Counted from the stretch's first letter, positions 27,366-37,274 are shown. The stretch is DNA of 64,000 nucleotides from Gammaproteobacteria bacterium (GCA_013289615.1 JABCZO010000012.1:47480-111479), one strand, 5' to 3'. Numbers and translations are program-made. Notes: a model not told the origin generated them from the sequence alone.

Positions 27366-27626
27366 ATGAGCAGCTCTCAGTACCTGGTGCACATGGCGAA
27401 CGATATCGGCAACTTCTTTCGCGGCCAGCACCAGCGCGATATGGCGATTGCAGGTATCGCCAGTCACATCAAGAGTTACTGGACTCGCCGAATGCGCGAG
27501 AAACTGCAGTTGCAGCTGCAACACGGCGAGCAGGGCCTGGATGAACTGCCGCGCGAGGCGCTGCGCTTTCTGGCAGAGCACCCGGGCTTCAAAGTCAAGC
27601 AGCAGCCGGGTGGCGACGCCGGCTAG
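27366..27626 (+). CDS. fdsD: Formate dehydrogenase delta subunit (FdsD), orphan
   Basis: An 86-residue protein matching FdsD-type delta subunits: LVHMANDIGNFF near the start, AIAGIASHIKSYWTRRMR in the middle, then GLDELPREALRFL. FdsD helps assemble or stabilise the cytoplasmic NAD-dependent molybdenum formate dehydrogenase. Normally it sits at the end of an fdsGBACD operon. Here no other fds gene is nearby, so it is either an orphan serving an enzyme encoded elsewhere or a remnant. The ATG at 27366 is chosen because upstream sequence has no family similarity. Confidence 0.75.
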   Translation: MSSSQYLVHMANDIGNFFRGQHQRDMAIAGIASHIKSYWTRRMREKLQLQLQHGEQGLDELPREALRFLAEHPGFKVKQQPGGDAG

Positions 27627-28035
27627 GCCGGGTCAGGCAGCACGCCCGTTCATCTGGATGAAGATACTGCCGCCGGCAGCAAACCGCGCGATGCAGTGAC
27701 AGACTGAAACGTACTTGCATTTCGCCAAACAACGCGATCGACCAATCGCCGCCCTGCCCTGATCTCGCACCGCTGCATGCTCTACGTCCAGGCAGCCAGC
27801 TTTCGATTCGATCGCCAGCCACCAATCGAGAGCTTAGTGAGACCTATGGCTCATCTCGTGCCTTCAAGCGCCGCCGCTGGGCGCTCCTACTGTGCGCAGC
27901 GACGCAACAGCGCCTACAATCAGAGCGTTTTCGCAGTCGCCGCGCCTCGCGCGAAAACGATCCAGCGGAGGCAGTCAAGTCCGAAATTGCGTAAATTTTT
28001 CAAAGCGCTCGCGGTCCGCGAGCTGACCACCCTTA
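27627..28035. other. Gene-free stretch between fdsD and the REC-GGDEF-EAL gene
   Basis: About 410 bp with no convincing coding sequence. Short frames here lack ribosome sites, signal peptides and recognisable motifs. It presumably holds the promoter of the downstream signalling gene, but no confident -35/-10 pair was seen. Confidence 0.5.
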
Positions 28036-31000
28036 ATGGCAAAGATACTGATCGTCGATGACAACGCGACCAACCGCAAGTTGGTACAGGCGATCCTCGG
28101 CCATGCGGGACATACCACGCTCGAGGCGGTCGATGGCGTAGACGGCCTGATGATGGCCCGGGCCGAGCAGCCGGATCTCGTCATATCCGACATTCTGATG
28201 CCCTCGATGGACGGCTTTGAATTTGTGCGCCGGCTGCGCGCGGATTCGAAAGTGGCTCATACCGCAGTGATCTTCCACACTGCCCATTACCACGAACGCG
28301 AGGCCCTCAACTTGGCGAGAAGCTGTCAGGTGGCGCGTGTCGTGGTAAAGCCGTCAGTCGCAGCGGAGATCCTCGATGCAGTCCGGGAAACCCTGGCCGG
28401 AACGCCGGCCGGAGCGAACGGTGCCGTTTCGGAGGTCTTCGATCGCGAGCATCTCAAGCTGCTCACGAACAAGCTATCGCAGCAGGCGGCTGACCTGCGC
28501 TCCGCCAACGCACGCCTGGCCGCCCTGACCGAGTTGAACGTGCGGCTCGCATCGGAACGTGATCCATTCAAGCTGCTCGAGAGCGTGTGTGAGGCGGCGC
28601 GAAACCTGCTTGGCGCGAAATACGCCGTGCTGGCTGTCAGCGAGACCAGCGGTGGGGACACGCTGATGTTCTCAACCAGTGGCCTGGGCTTCGACCACAG
28701 TCACGCCGCCCGGCCGCAGGTCAATGCCGGGCCACTCGGGCGGGTCATCACGCAGCAACGGCCCTGGCGCATCTCGGCCGCGGCAGGCCAACACATTGAT
28801 TCAGGGCTGCCGCCCGGCTACCCGCCCGCCGGCGCGCTCCTTGCGGTCCCCTTGTCATCGCTGACGCGCACCTACGGCTGGCTATGTCTCGCCGACAAGG
28901 TCGGTGCGGACGGCTTCAGTGCTGACGATGAACAGGTGCTGGCCGTTCTCGGCGCTCAAGTCGGCCGCACCTATGAAAACGGCAAGCTGTACCGTGATAT
29001 GCACGATCAGGCCACGCGGTTGCAGGTTGAAATCGCCAATCGCGAGCGCGCTCTGATCGAACTGCGCGCCAGTGAGGAACGATTCCGGCAGGTGGCGGAA
29101 AACATCCAGGACGTGTTCTTCATCCAGACCGCCGATTATTCGCAGACGCTGTATGTAAGTCCCGCCTACGAACTGATCTGGGGACGTCCCTGCAGCAGCC
29201 TGTATGAAGATTCAACCGCCTGGACCGACTCCATTCATCCCGACGATAGGGAACGCATTCGCGCCGAAACCCACTGGGACGGCGGCGGTACATCGGCCAA
29301 TCACCGGATCGAATTCCGGATCGTCAGGCCAGACGGGTCGGTTCGCTGGATCCTCACTCGCACCTTCCAGATCCCCGCCGACGAAGGCACGGCGGCGCGG
29401 TCGGTGGGAGTTGCGACCGATATCACCGAGCGCCGGCAGGCGGAAGCCAGGGTCGAACATCTCAACCGGGTCTACGCCATGCTCAGCGGCGTCAATTCCC
29501 TGATCGTCAGGGTGACCGAACGCGACGAGCTACTCAAGGAAGCATGCCGGCTTGCCGTCGACAGCGGCCGCTTCAGGAGCGCCTGGTGCGGCTGGTATGA
29601 CGATACCGGGCAGATCACCGCGGTCGCCTGGGCCGGCGACAGTCCCAATCTGCAACCGCGCGTATGGCCGGAGATCGCTCCGGAGTCCCACGGCGAAACG
29701 ATATTCACGCGGGTGTCGCACTTTAACAAGCCCGTCATCTGCGACGATCTTGGGGTGGTCGTAACCCGGGTGCTCGATCTGCCGGCAATGATCCAGCGCG
29801 GCTACCGCGCCATGGTCGTGCTGCCACTGGTGGTAGCGAACAAGACGGTCGGCAGCCTGACGCTGGTTACCGATGAGCTTGATTTCTTCGACGATGACGA
29901 AATGCGCCTGTTGAACGAGCTCGCCGGCGACATCTCATTCGGACTGGATCATATAGAGAAAGCCGATAAGCTGAACTACTTTGCCTACTACGACGCATTG
30001 ACCGGGCTTGCGAATCGCACATTCTTCCATCAACGGCTCGCTCAGTATGTGAGCACCGCTCAACGCAGCAACAGCAAGCTGGCACTTGTCATCGCGGATC
30101 CGCAGCGTTTCGAGTCGATCAACGACACCTTCGGGCGCCACGTCGGCGACCAGATAATGCGCCAGATCGCCGAGCGATTCATCGGCAGCGTTGGAGACGC
30201 CAATAGAATCGGTCGCATAAGCGGCGAGCATTTCGCCGCCGTTATTGAAGACATCGGATACGAAGGCGACGTTGCGCGCACTGTCGAAGAATGGTGGAAG
30301 CGGTGCTGGGATGCGCCTTTTGTCGTCGACGGGCGCGACGCGCGCATTTCAGCCACCGCCGGGATTGCAATGTTTCCCATCGACGGCGGCGACGCCGAAG
30401 CGCTGTTGAGAAATGCCGAGGCGGCCCTCAAGAATGCAAAGGCAACCGGTAAGAAACAGCTGTTCTACACCCGCGGGCTCAGTGAAGGCATTGCCGAAAG
30501 GCGCTCACTGGAAACCAAATTGCATCACGCGCTCGAGCATGAGGAGTTTGTCCTGCATTACCAGCCCAAGGTGGATCTGCTGACCAGGCGCATTACCGGG
30601 GTCGAGGCACTGCTGCGCTGGCAAAGTCCGGATGCGGGACTGGTGCAACCGATGAAGTTCATTCCCCTGCTGGAGCAGACCGGGCTGATTGCGCAGGTCG
30701 GATTGTGGGTATTGCGCAAGGCGTGCGCGGACCGCAGCCTCTGGCTCGAGCGCGGCTTGAACGCACCCCGGGTGGCGGTCAATGTTTCCACGGTACAGTT
30801 GCGACGCGACGACTTCAATCGCACCATGTCGAATATCCTGAAGAGTTCCGGCACCGACGCGGGCATCGACATCGAAGTGACTGAATCGATGATCATGGAC
30901 GACATCGTCGGCAGCACCGCGAAACTGGCGACCCTCAGAGATCTGGGCGTTCGTATCTCGATCGACGATTTCGGCACCGGCTATTCCTCCCTGGCGTATC

Positions 31001-31269
31001 TGGCGAAGTTGCCGGTGGGAGAACTCAAGATCGATCGGTCATTCGTCGCGTCCATGCTGGATGATTCGAGTGCGTTGACGCTGGTATCGACAATTATCTC
31101 GCTCGCCCATGCACTGAAGCTCGAGGTGGTCGCCGAAGGCGTCGAGACCGAGGAGCAGGCGAAGATACTGCATCTGCTGCGATGCGATCAGATGCAGGGC
31201 TATCTGATCAGCAAGCCCCTTAGCTTCGACGACATGACGGCCTACCTGGCAAAGAGTCGGAAACAGTAA
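28036..31269 (+). CDS. REC-GAF-PAS-GAF-GGDEF-EAL c-di-GMP phosphodiesterase-type regulator
   Basis: A 1077-residue cytoplasmic protein. REC spans 1-120 with phosphoacceptor D52 in VISDILMPSMDG and the Lys in VVVKPS. A helical linker is followed by GAF (about 165-315), PAS (about 345-455), a second GAF (about 475-630), GGDEF (about 640-795) and EAL (about 815-1070). The GGDEF signature has decayed to SGEHF, so cyclase activity is unlikely. The EAL domain keeps EALLRW, the metal-ligand ESM segment, DDFGTGYSS and EGVET, so it should hydrolyse c-di-GMP. A partner histidine kinase is not nearby. No strong ribosome site precedes the ATG. Confidence 0.93.
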   Translation: MAKILIVDDNATNRKLVQAILGHAGHTTLEAVDGVDGLMMARAEQPDLVISDILMPSMDGFEFVRRLRADSKVAHTAVIFHTAHYHEREALNLARSCQVARVVVKPSVAAEILDAVRETLAGTPAGANGAVSEVFDREHLKLLTNKLSQQAADLRSANARLAALTELNVRLASERDPFKLLESVCEAARNLLGAKYAVLAVSETSGGDTLMFSTSGLGFDHSHAARPQVNAGPLGRVITQQRPWRISAAAGQHIDSGLPPGYPPAGALLAVPLSSLTRTYGWLCLADKVGADGFSADDEQVLAVLGAQVGRTYENGKLYRDMHDQATRLQVEIANRERALIELRASEERFRQVAENIQDVFFIQTADYSQTLYVSPAYELIWGRPCSSLYEDSTAWTDSIHPDDRERIRAETHWDGGGTSANHRIEFRIVRPDGSVRWILTRTFQIPADEGTAARSVGVATDITERRQAEARVEHLNRVYAMLSGVNSLIVRVTERDELLKEACRLAVDSGRFRSAWCGWYDDTGQITAVAWAGDSPNLQPRVWPEIAPESHGETIFTRVSHFNKPVICDDLGVVVTRVLDLPAMIQRGYRAMVVLPLVVANKTVGSLTLVTDELDFFDDDEMRLLNELAGDISFGLDHIEKADKLNYFAYYDALTGLANRTFFHQRLAQYVSTAQRSNSKLALVIADPQRFESINDTFGRHVGDQIMRQIAERFIGSVGDANRIGRISGEHFAAVIEDIGYEGDVARTVEEWWKRCWDAPFVVDGRDARISATAGIAMFPIDGGDAEALLRNAEAALKNAKATGKKQLFYTRGLSEGIAERRSLETKLHHALEHEEFVLHYQPKVDLLTRRITGVEALLRWQSPDAGLVQPMKFIPLLEQTGLIAQVGLWVLRKACADRSLWLERGLNAPRVAVNVSTVQLRRDDFNRTMSNILKSSGTDAGIDIEVTESMIMDDIVGSTAKLATLRDLGVRISIDDFGTGYSSLAYLAKLPVGELKIDRSFVASMLDDSSALTLVSTIISLAHALKLEVVAEGVETEEQAKILHLLRCDQMQGYLISKPLSFDDMTAYLAKSRKQ

Positions 31270-31276
31270 GTAGTGC

Positions 31277-31296
31277 GGCGGCGTCAGTGCGCCGCC
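31277..31296. terminator. Short GC hairpin at convergent gene ends
   Basis: A 7-bp stem (31277-31283 with 31290-31296) and a 6-nt loop overlap the stop of the minus-strand gene and lie 8 bp after the EAL gene stop. There is no T-run. It may slow transcription from both sides, but the evidence is weak. Confidence 0.35.
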
Positions 31297-34274
31297 TGCG
31301 CCATCGCTTCGGCGCCAGTCGAACCCGTCAGCGCCAGCAGCTCACGCAGTGCGAATTCGAATTGCCCAGCGTGATTGAACCGACGCCACTGCGCCAGCAG
31401 CAAACTGCGCGCCTGGGCACGCTCTCCCATGCGCAGGTACGCGGCAGCGCTGACGGTCGTGAGGTAGGCGACATCGTCGTCCGACATTTCCGCGTGCGAT
31501 GCGAGCAGTTCCGCACCCAGCCGGGCGATCTGCGCTGCGTTACGCTGTGATATTGCCGCGAACAGATCCGCCCAGCTTCTGTGTTCGCCCGCCACGTCGC
31601 GATAGCAGGGGCTGGATCTGACCCTCTTCCATAGTTCCTCAAGCTCGTCCGGCCTCAGATAGGCAGCCGTCTCGTCGCTGATGCTGCGAAGCGCGCTTTT
31701 CCAGTTAGCCGGCGCCGCAGCGCACTGGTCGCGGCTCATGTCGATGCGCAGCAAGTACGAGGCACTGAGCGGATCCAGGTTGAACAGACTTCCGACGGAC
31801 ACGGCGTGGCGAATATCCAGCGCCCTTTGCACAAAGCGATCCCGAAACAGTACGCTGTTCGAGGAAGGCTCTAGCGTCGGACCCTGCGGCTCTGAGGCGT
31901 CGACAAGCTCCAGGAACGGAATCGGCAGCAGCGTCAGGGATGGAAGTTCAAGCGCGTTCTCGCGCATGTAGCGCAGCCGCGGGGCATTCAGGTCCACGAA
32001 CGGAAAGAAATCCGAATTGGCGGGAACCGAAAGCGATTGCAGCAACGGGCCAATCGTCAGGTTATCGCCGATCTTTCGCATCCGGATGTCGGCGACCGAT
32101 TGTATGCCGATACGCCCGAGCTCGGCGCGCAGCAGCGGCGAATGCAGTAGCCGGTCGTCCGGATTCGGCAGCGCCGGAGCGCGGGTCGCGACGATAAGTA
32201 TATCCAGGTCGTCGGTATTATAGAGCGCATAAGCGCCGAAATGCGGCGCCAGCGCCTTCATGACCGACGCCAGAATTCCTATGTTGGTTTCATAGACCTG
32301 CATCCACTGCACGAACAGGCCGTCGGACGCAAGGTAATGGGTGATACGGCCATAGAACTCATCCGAGAATAGAGTCGCGACTCCACTTACCCACGGATTG
32401 GATGGTTCCGAGACGATCAGGTCATAGGGTTCGCGCGCGCTCGCGAAGAAGGTCTTTGCGTCCTCGTAGACAAGGTGGCTGCGCGGATCATCGAAGACGT
32501 TTCCAATGCGCCGACCAAAGCCCTTGCGTGCAGCTTGCACCATGAGCGGCTCGATCTCGATCGAGTCAAGTCGCTCGACCAGTCCGTCGGTGAGGAGCGT
32601 ATGGGTCGTAAGTCCCGAGCCGAAGCCGATGTTGGCCACGCGTGCAGGATGCGGGTGCATGCTGAGCGGTATGGCCGCGGCCAGCACCATGGTGCTCTCA
32701 TCGACCGTCGCCTGCCCCGGTCCCATTTGTATGCCCGCGTCCGGCTTGCCGTTGGTGGCGATCGTCACCGTGCCATCGAGCTCAACCAGACTGATGGTAG
32801 CGGTCTTGCCGTCCCGCAGATACGTCACGGTCGCGCCAGCTGGCAGCCCGGCGGATCCGGTGCGATAGACGCCCGACGCCATCTTCGCAGGATCCAGATT
32901 GACGACGAATGCGACAAAGCCGAAGACTCCAGCAGCAACCGCCATCGCCGCGGCGGCGATACGCGACGGAAAGCGGCGATCGGCCAGCAGCCGCGACAGG
33001 CCCAGAGCCAGGTGGATGCCGGCGCCTCCGAGGATGACGCCCTTGACCCCCAGCAGCGGCATGAGCACGTGGATCGTCAGCAGCACGCCGGCGATTGCAC
33101 CGAGAGTGTTGGCCGAATAGATCGTGCCGATGGCGCGCTCACCGGTGCCGCGAGACATGAGTTCGTGCGTCAGCAGGGGCAGCGTCATGCCCGCGCAGAA
33201 TGTTGCCGGAAGCATGACCAGGGCGGCGATCAGCTGGCTGATCGCATTGAACGCGACATAGCCGCTCGCGGTATGCGCGGAGCTGCGCAGGAACCACGCC
33301 ATGAAATCGAACGTCAGGTTGTACGCTGGCAGCGTCAGCGCAGCCAGGACTGCCATGGCGATCATGACGTAGGCGACGTAGGCCACCGGATCCGGGATTT
33401 TCCCGATGCGCCGGCGCACATATAGTCCGCCGAACGCCAGGCCAAAAATGAACGCGCTGAGCATGAGCTCGAACGAATGTGTCGAGCTGCCGAGCACCAG
33501 GCTGAGCATGCGAATCCAGCCCAGTTCGTACATGAATGCTGCCGCGCCGGTCAGGAATGCCGCAGCCGTGAACCATCGGTCCAGCTTGCCTTTCCCGGGG
33601 ATCGGCGCGGCCCCGGTGCGGGGCGTGGCTGCGGGCTCAGTGGGTCCGCGCATGACCGCCCAGATCAGCAGGGCGAGTGCGATATTGAGAAGTCCGGCGC
33701 TGCGTATGGTGCCGGGCAGGCCAACCGCCTCGATCAGCACAAAGCCGCTGACGAGAACGCCGATCGCGGCGCCCAGGCTGTTGGTGAAATACAGTGTGGC
33801 AAGTGTCTCGCCCGGTCGCTCTGGCCAGCGGCGGATCAGTCCGCCGCTGATCAGCGGAAAGGTCATGCCCAGCAGCACCGACTGTGGAAGGATCAGCAGG
33901 GCAGCCAGCGACCATTTGTACGCATGAATCAGCCATCCCGCGGAAAGCGTGGGTATGACCTGGGCAAACGAGAAATCAACGGCCGCAACGAATGTCTGGT
34001 GAAAGACAATACCAAGTATCCCGATCATCGCCTCGACCAGCACGTAGGCCCACAGCAGCTGCCTGATGCGAGAGGAGTGGCGGGCGATGGTCCATGATCC
34101 GAGCGCCAGGCCGCCCATGAAAATGGCGAGCACCAGCGTCTGCGCAAAGGCAGCGTGACCGAGAAAGAGTTTCAGGTAGTGCGACCAGATCGACTCGTAG
34201 ATCAGCCCGGTGAACCCGGATACGACAAAGACGGCGAGCAGAAACCTGCGTCGCCCGAATTCGAAGGTCCGCAT
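31284..34274 (-). CDS. Fused multi-TM and spermidine-synthase-like protein
   Basis: A 996-residue protein. About 470 N-terminal residues form some 14 membrane segments in two repeated halves (GFTGLIYESIWSHYLK early; AAFMYELGWIRMLSLVLG later). A spermidine-synthase-like Rossmann domain (about 490-760) follows, with SAM-type loop IGFGSGLTTH and acidic DSIEIEP. The C-terminal ~200 residues look helical, perhaps TPR-like. The usual catalytic Asp region reads YDLIVSEPSNPW rather than a D-x-x-D motif, so true aminopropyl transfer is doubtful. Such fusions are common in proteobacteria but their reaction is not established. It converges on the EAL gene. Confidence 0.82.
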   Translation of the reverse strand: MRTFEFGRRRFLLAVFVVSGFTGLIYESIWSHYLKLFLGHAAFAQTLVLAIFMGGLALGSWTIARHSSRIRQLLWAYVLVEAMIGILGIVFHQTFVAAVDFSFAQVIPTLSAGWLIHAYKWSLAALLILPQSVLLGMTFPLISGGLIRRWPERPGETLATLYFTNSLGAAIGVLVSGFVLIEAVGLPGTIRSAGLLNIALALLIWAVMRGPTEPAATPRTGAAPIPGKGKLDRWFTAAAFLTGAAAFMYELGWIRMLSLVLGSSTHSFELMLSAFIFGLAFGGLYVRRRIGKIPDPVAYVAYVMIAMAVLAALTLPAYNLTFDFMAWFLRSSAHTASGYVAFNAISQLIAALVMLPATFCAGMTLPLLTHELMSRGTGERAIGTIYSANTLGAIAGVLLTIHVLMPLLGVKGVILGGAGIHLALGLSRLLADRRFPSRIAAAAMAVAAGVFGFVAFVVNLDPAKMASGVYRTGSAGLPAGATVTYLRDGKTATISLVELDGTVTIATNGKPDAGIQMGPGQATVDESTMVLAAAIPLSMHPHPARVANIGFGSGLTTHTLLTDGLVERLDSIEIEPLMVQAARKGFGRRIGNVFDDPRSHLVYEDAKTFFASAREPYDLIVSEPSNPWVSGVATLFSDEFYGRITHYLASDGLFVQWMQVYETNIGILASVMKALAPHFGAYALYNTDDLDILIVATRAPALPNPDDRLLHSPLLRAELGRIGIQSVADIRMRKIGDNLTIGPLLQSLSVPANSDFFPFVDLNAPRLRYMRENALELPSLTLLPIPFLELVDASEPQGPTLEPSSNSVLFRDRFVQRALDIRHAVSVGSLFNLDPLSASYLLRIDMSRDQCAAAPANWKSALRSISDETAAYLRPDELEELWKRVRSSPCYRDVAGEHRSWADLFAAISQRNAAQIARLGAELLASHAEMSDDDVAYLTTVSAAAYLRMGERAQARSLLLAQWRRFNHAGQFEFALRELLALTGSTGAEAMAQAAH

Positions 34275-34357
34275 TGTTGGCCCGAATTTCCCGTCTGCCG
34301 TGGCAGGCGCACACTACAGCATGAACTGCACACTGGACAGGAGCTGCCAGTTAGCCG

Positions 34358-34753
34358 CTAGGTCGAGGCCACCTCAGCGGCGCAGGTGGCGCTACGAAGG
34401 GGCCAGTGTTTTCCCGTGCGCTCGTGAATCAGGATGCATTGCGCGCCGTGCTTGACGAGCCGGAAATGCTCCGGCTTGCCGAGTTCGCGTCCGTTCAGGG
34501 GCAGTCCGGCCGCATCACGGGGCTGGACGCGCTCGACGACAAGGGTGCTGTCCTGTGTCAGGGCGTCGCCGGCAAGCCTGACCGGCAGCCCATTCAACGC
34601 ATCGCGAACGACGCGCTGCAATTCGGCGATGCTGTGCGCAGTGGGGTTGGTGAGGAGGGCCGGCGGCAGCTCTGGAGCCGACAGCGCCTGGCAGGCGCAG
34701 ATCAGAAGCACCGCGGCGATGCCGGCAGCCCTCGAGGCGATGCACGGCATCAT
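34358..34753 (-). CDS. Small secreted protein of unknown function
   Basis: A 131-residue protein with a signal sequence. The LLICACQALSA region could be a lipobox-type or ordinary cleavage site. The mature part has no family that I recognise; a short segment VKHGAQCILIHE near the C-terminus contains Cys and His, and two more Cys occur overall. Its ATG overlaps the stop of the upstream S41 peptidase lipoprotein (ATGA), so the two are translated together and may act together in the cell envelope. Confidence 0.65.
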   Translation of the reverse strand: MMPCIASRAAGIAAVLLICACQALSAPELPPALLTNPTAHSIAELQRVVRDALNGLPVRLAGDALTQDSTLVVERVQPRDAAGLPLNGRELGKPEHFRLVKHGAQCILIHERTGKHWPLRSATCAAEVAST

Positions 34754-36372
34754 TTACGCAGAATTCTGTTCTCGCGCCAGAACTCTCTGTGCACCAGCGC
34801 GTGCGCAGCCGTGGCCGGCAGGATCGGCGCCACGCCCGTTGGCGGCGACGGACAGCCCTGCCCGGACCGATAGCCCAGTGCGGCCGCCAGGCGGTCCTCG
34901 GCCGGATCGCCAAGTGCATGGCCGAAGTCGTCAGCCACCGAGCAGCCGGGCTGCACGGCGCTCGTCAAGGACGTCGAGTTTTGGGGCGAGAAACCGTCCG
35001 GGTAGTTGCCAAAGCCCTGTGCGTTGTCGCCCTGAAACTCAATCGAGAAGTAAGTGGTGCCGCAATTGTCCTGCGGGTAGAAGCCGTACGGCTTACCGCA
35101 GGTGGTGCTGCCGATCTGGATCACCTGGACATTGACGCCGTTGAGGCCGTTGATGATCGCCTCGCTGGCAGAACAAGTTCCGGGGCCGGTGAGCACGAAC
35201 ACCCGGGGCAGGCCCAGATACGGCAGGCTGGTGCCGGCCGCGGGCGAGGACGAGAATCCCTGCGACGTGCTGTGGAATGGCGTCGGCGTCAGCGGCTTGC
35301 CGGTCACGGGGTTGGTGCTAGTGTACTTGGAATTAAAGGCCTGCTGGTCGAATGCCTCGTTGGCCGTTGGCCCGGGGCCCGCGATCATGTATGCAAGCTC
35401 GCTCGCAATATCGAGATAGCCGCCGCCGTTATAGCGGATATCGAGCACAAGATCGGTCACGCTGGCCAGGCGCAGCTGATTGATCGCATCGATCAGCTCT
35501 GGCTCGGAGGTGGCGATATGATCGTTGAACAGGATGTAACCCACCGGCCCGGTGCTGCTGGCCACGGTCGTGACCGTCGGAACGGGTGTCTCAGTCACGT
35601 CTTCGGCCTGCAGCGTCACGCTTAGAAGCGTGTTCGAGCCCGGCTGCTGGAGCGTAAACGAATGCGACTCGCCGGATGTCGTAGGCGCGAGGCCTTGATT
35701 GAGAATGTCAACGCTCGCGCTGTCATTGGCATTGACCATGTCCACGCCGTCGATACTCAGGATCTGTAAGCCACGAACCAGGCCCGCCGCGGCGGCAGCG
35801 TAACCCGGCCACACGTAGGCTGCGTACACCTGTCGCGGCGGCACGGCCACAGCAACGTCAAACGTCACGCCGTAGCCGATGTCCACACCGGACTGTGACA
35901 TCTGCTCATACTGGGCGGTCGGATAAGTGAAGTGAAACCTATCCTTGGGTTTCCCGGTGGCTGTGGTCGCGGAAGTCTTGAGCACCGCAAAGTACGAGGC
36001 TGTCGTGGCATAGTTGGCCGGATCAAGATCCGGCACCTCCAGGTACCAGAGGTAGAGCTCGTTGGTCCACGAGCGCAGCCAGTTATTTTCGTCGAGCGTC
36101 GTGCCCTGCACGTCGGGATACGCAGCGCCGGTACCCGGATCGGTGCCCGCGCGCGGTTTCTGGCACTGAGCCGCGAAGTGTGATGACGCCAGGAACACAC
36201 CGGCAACCCATGTGTCACCGCTTGCCGGCGAGTTCGTGCTGCTGCCCGAACCGCCGCCGCCCCCACCGCCACCGCAGCCGGATAGGCCGACCGCGGCCGT
36301 CAAAGCCGCACACCCGAGATTTCTCAACGTGGCGCGCCAGCTGCGAGCGACAGCGGTGGAAAATGGCTTCAT
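34750..36372 (-). CDS. S41-family peptidase lipoprotein
   Basis: A 540-residue lipoprotein. Lipobox GLSGC (Cys33) is followed by a run of glycines that acts as a spacer. A PDZ-like segment lies around residues 190-260 (WPGYAAAAAGLVRGLQILSIDG). The S41 protease core follows, with DLVLDIRYNGGGYLDIA and the nucleophile Ser in GTCSASEAIINGL. C-terminal processing proteases of this family cut envelope proteins. An ATG at 36372 is chosen because it gives the proper lipoprotein signal; an in-frame ATG at 36438 exists. It is divergent from the DHFR-like gene and coupled to the small secreted gene downstream. Confidence 0.85.
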   Translation of the reverse strand: MKPFSTAVARSWRATLRNLGCAALTAAVGLSGCGGGGGGGGSGSSTNSPASGDTWVAGVFLASSHFAAQCQKPRAGTDPGTGAAYPDVQGTTLDENNWLRSWTNELYLWYLEVPDLDPANYATTASYFAVLKTSATTATGKPKDRFHFTYPTAQYEQMSQSGVDIGYGVTFDVAVAVPPRQVYAAYVWPGYAAAAAGLVRGLQILSIDGVDMVNANDSASVDILNQGLAPTTSGESHSFTLQQPGSNTLLSVTLQAEDVTETPVPTVTTVASSTGPVGYILFNDHIATSEPELIDAINQLRLASVTDLVLDIRYNGGGYLDIASELAYMIAGPGPTANEAFDQQAFNSKYTSTNPVTGKPLTPTPFHSTSQGFSSSPAAGTSLPYLGLPRVFVLTGPGTCSASEAIINGLNGVNVQVIQIGSTTCGKPYGFYPQDNCGTTYFSIEFQGDNAQGFGNYPDGFSPQNSTSLTSAVQPGCSVADDFGHALGDPAEDRLAAALGYRSGQGCPSPPTGVAPILPATAAHALVHREFWRENRILRK

Positions 36373-36626
36373 CGACCGCCCCGCGCGAGATGTTGGCGGC
36401 ACTTCATCCCGGGAGCCATCCTGGACTTGACTCGTCATCCTGTCTCGGCAGCCACGGTGCCAAAGGAACTGTAGAATGCCCGCACTCTGTCTCGCGGGCA
36501 ATGGCGTTGCATGTAGAAGCGCCCAGGGCGAACTGGAGCCAGGTAGATCTTCGAAGCAGGGTTTAGCGCCTCCCAAAGTAGGCACGGCGGCCGCGCCGGC
36601 GCAGCGAGCAGACAGAGAGGAATGCA

Positions 36627-37274
36627 GTGTCGACACTCCGTGTCCAAAGCTTCGCTATTTCCATCGATGGCTACGGTGCCGGGCCAAACCAGGATCTCGA
36701 GAACCCGCTCGGCGTCAGAGGGCCTGAGTTAATGGAGTGGCTGTTCCAGACCCGCGTATGGCGGACGATGCACGGCCATGACGATGGGGAGACAGGCGTA
36801 GACAACGGACTTGCGGAGAGCGGTTTTGCGGGAATCGGTGCCTGGATTCTTGGGCGTAACATGTTCGGTCCTGTTCGGGGGCCGTGGCCGGACCAGAGCT
36901 GGAAAGGCTGGTGGGGCAACGAGCCGCCGTATCACGTGCCGGTCTTCGTGCTGACACACCACTCGCGGGCGCCGCTCAAGATGGCGGGTGGTACGGAGTT
37001 TCGTTTTGTCACTGAAGGCATTCATGCCGCTTTGGAACAGGCGACCGCTGCCGCGGCTGGCCGCGACGTCCGCCTCGGTGGCGGCGTATCCACTATTCGG
37101 CAGTATCTTCGCGCCGCCCTGATCGACGAACTGCATCTCGTCATCCGTCCTGTCTTACTCGGTTGCGGAGAGCACCTGCTTAATGGCATCGACATGCGTG
37201 CCGCGGGTTATCACTGCGCGGAATATGTCGCAGGCGAACGAGCGACTCACGTCTTCCTGCGCAGGCGCGCGTGA
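36627..37274 (+). CDS. RibD C-terminal/dihydrofolate reductase-like protein
   Basis: A 215-residue member of the DHFR/RibD C-terminal family. It opens with FAISIDGYGAGPNQ and carries GAWILGRNMFGPVRGPW and LGGGVSTIRQYL, the NADPH-binding region of this fold. The ending ELHLVIRPVLLGCGE is also typical. Members reduce pteridine- or pyrimidine-like substrates, but most in this subgroup are uncharacterised. The GTG at 36627 has AGAGAGGA just upstream. It is convergent with the ABM-domain gene, 50 bp away. Confidence 0.85.
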   Translation: MSTLRVQSFAISIDGYGAGPNQDLENPLGVRGPELMEWLFQTRVWRTMHGHDDGETGVDNGLAESGFAGIGAWILGRNMFGPVRGPWPDQSWKGWWGNEPPYHVPVFVLTHHSRAPLKMAGGTEFRFVTEGIHAALEQATAAAAGRDVRLGGGVSTIRQYLRAALIDELHLVIRPVLLGCGEHLLNGIDMRAAGYHCAEYVAGERATHVFLRRRA

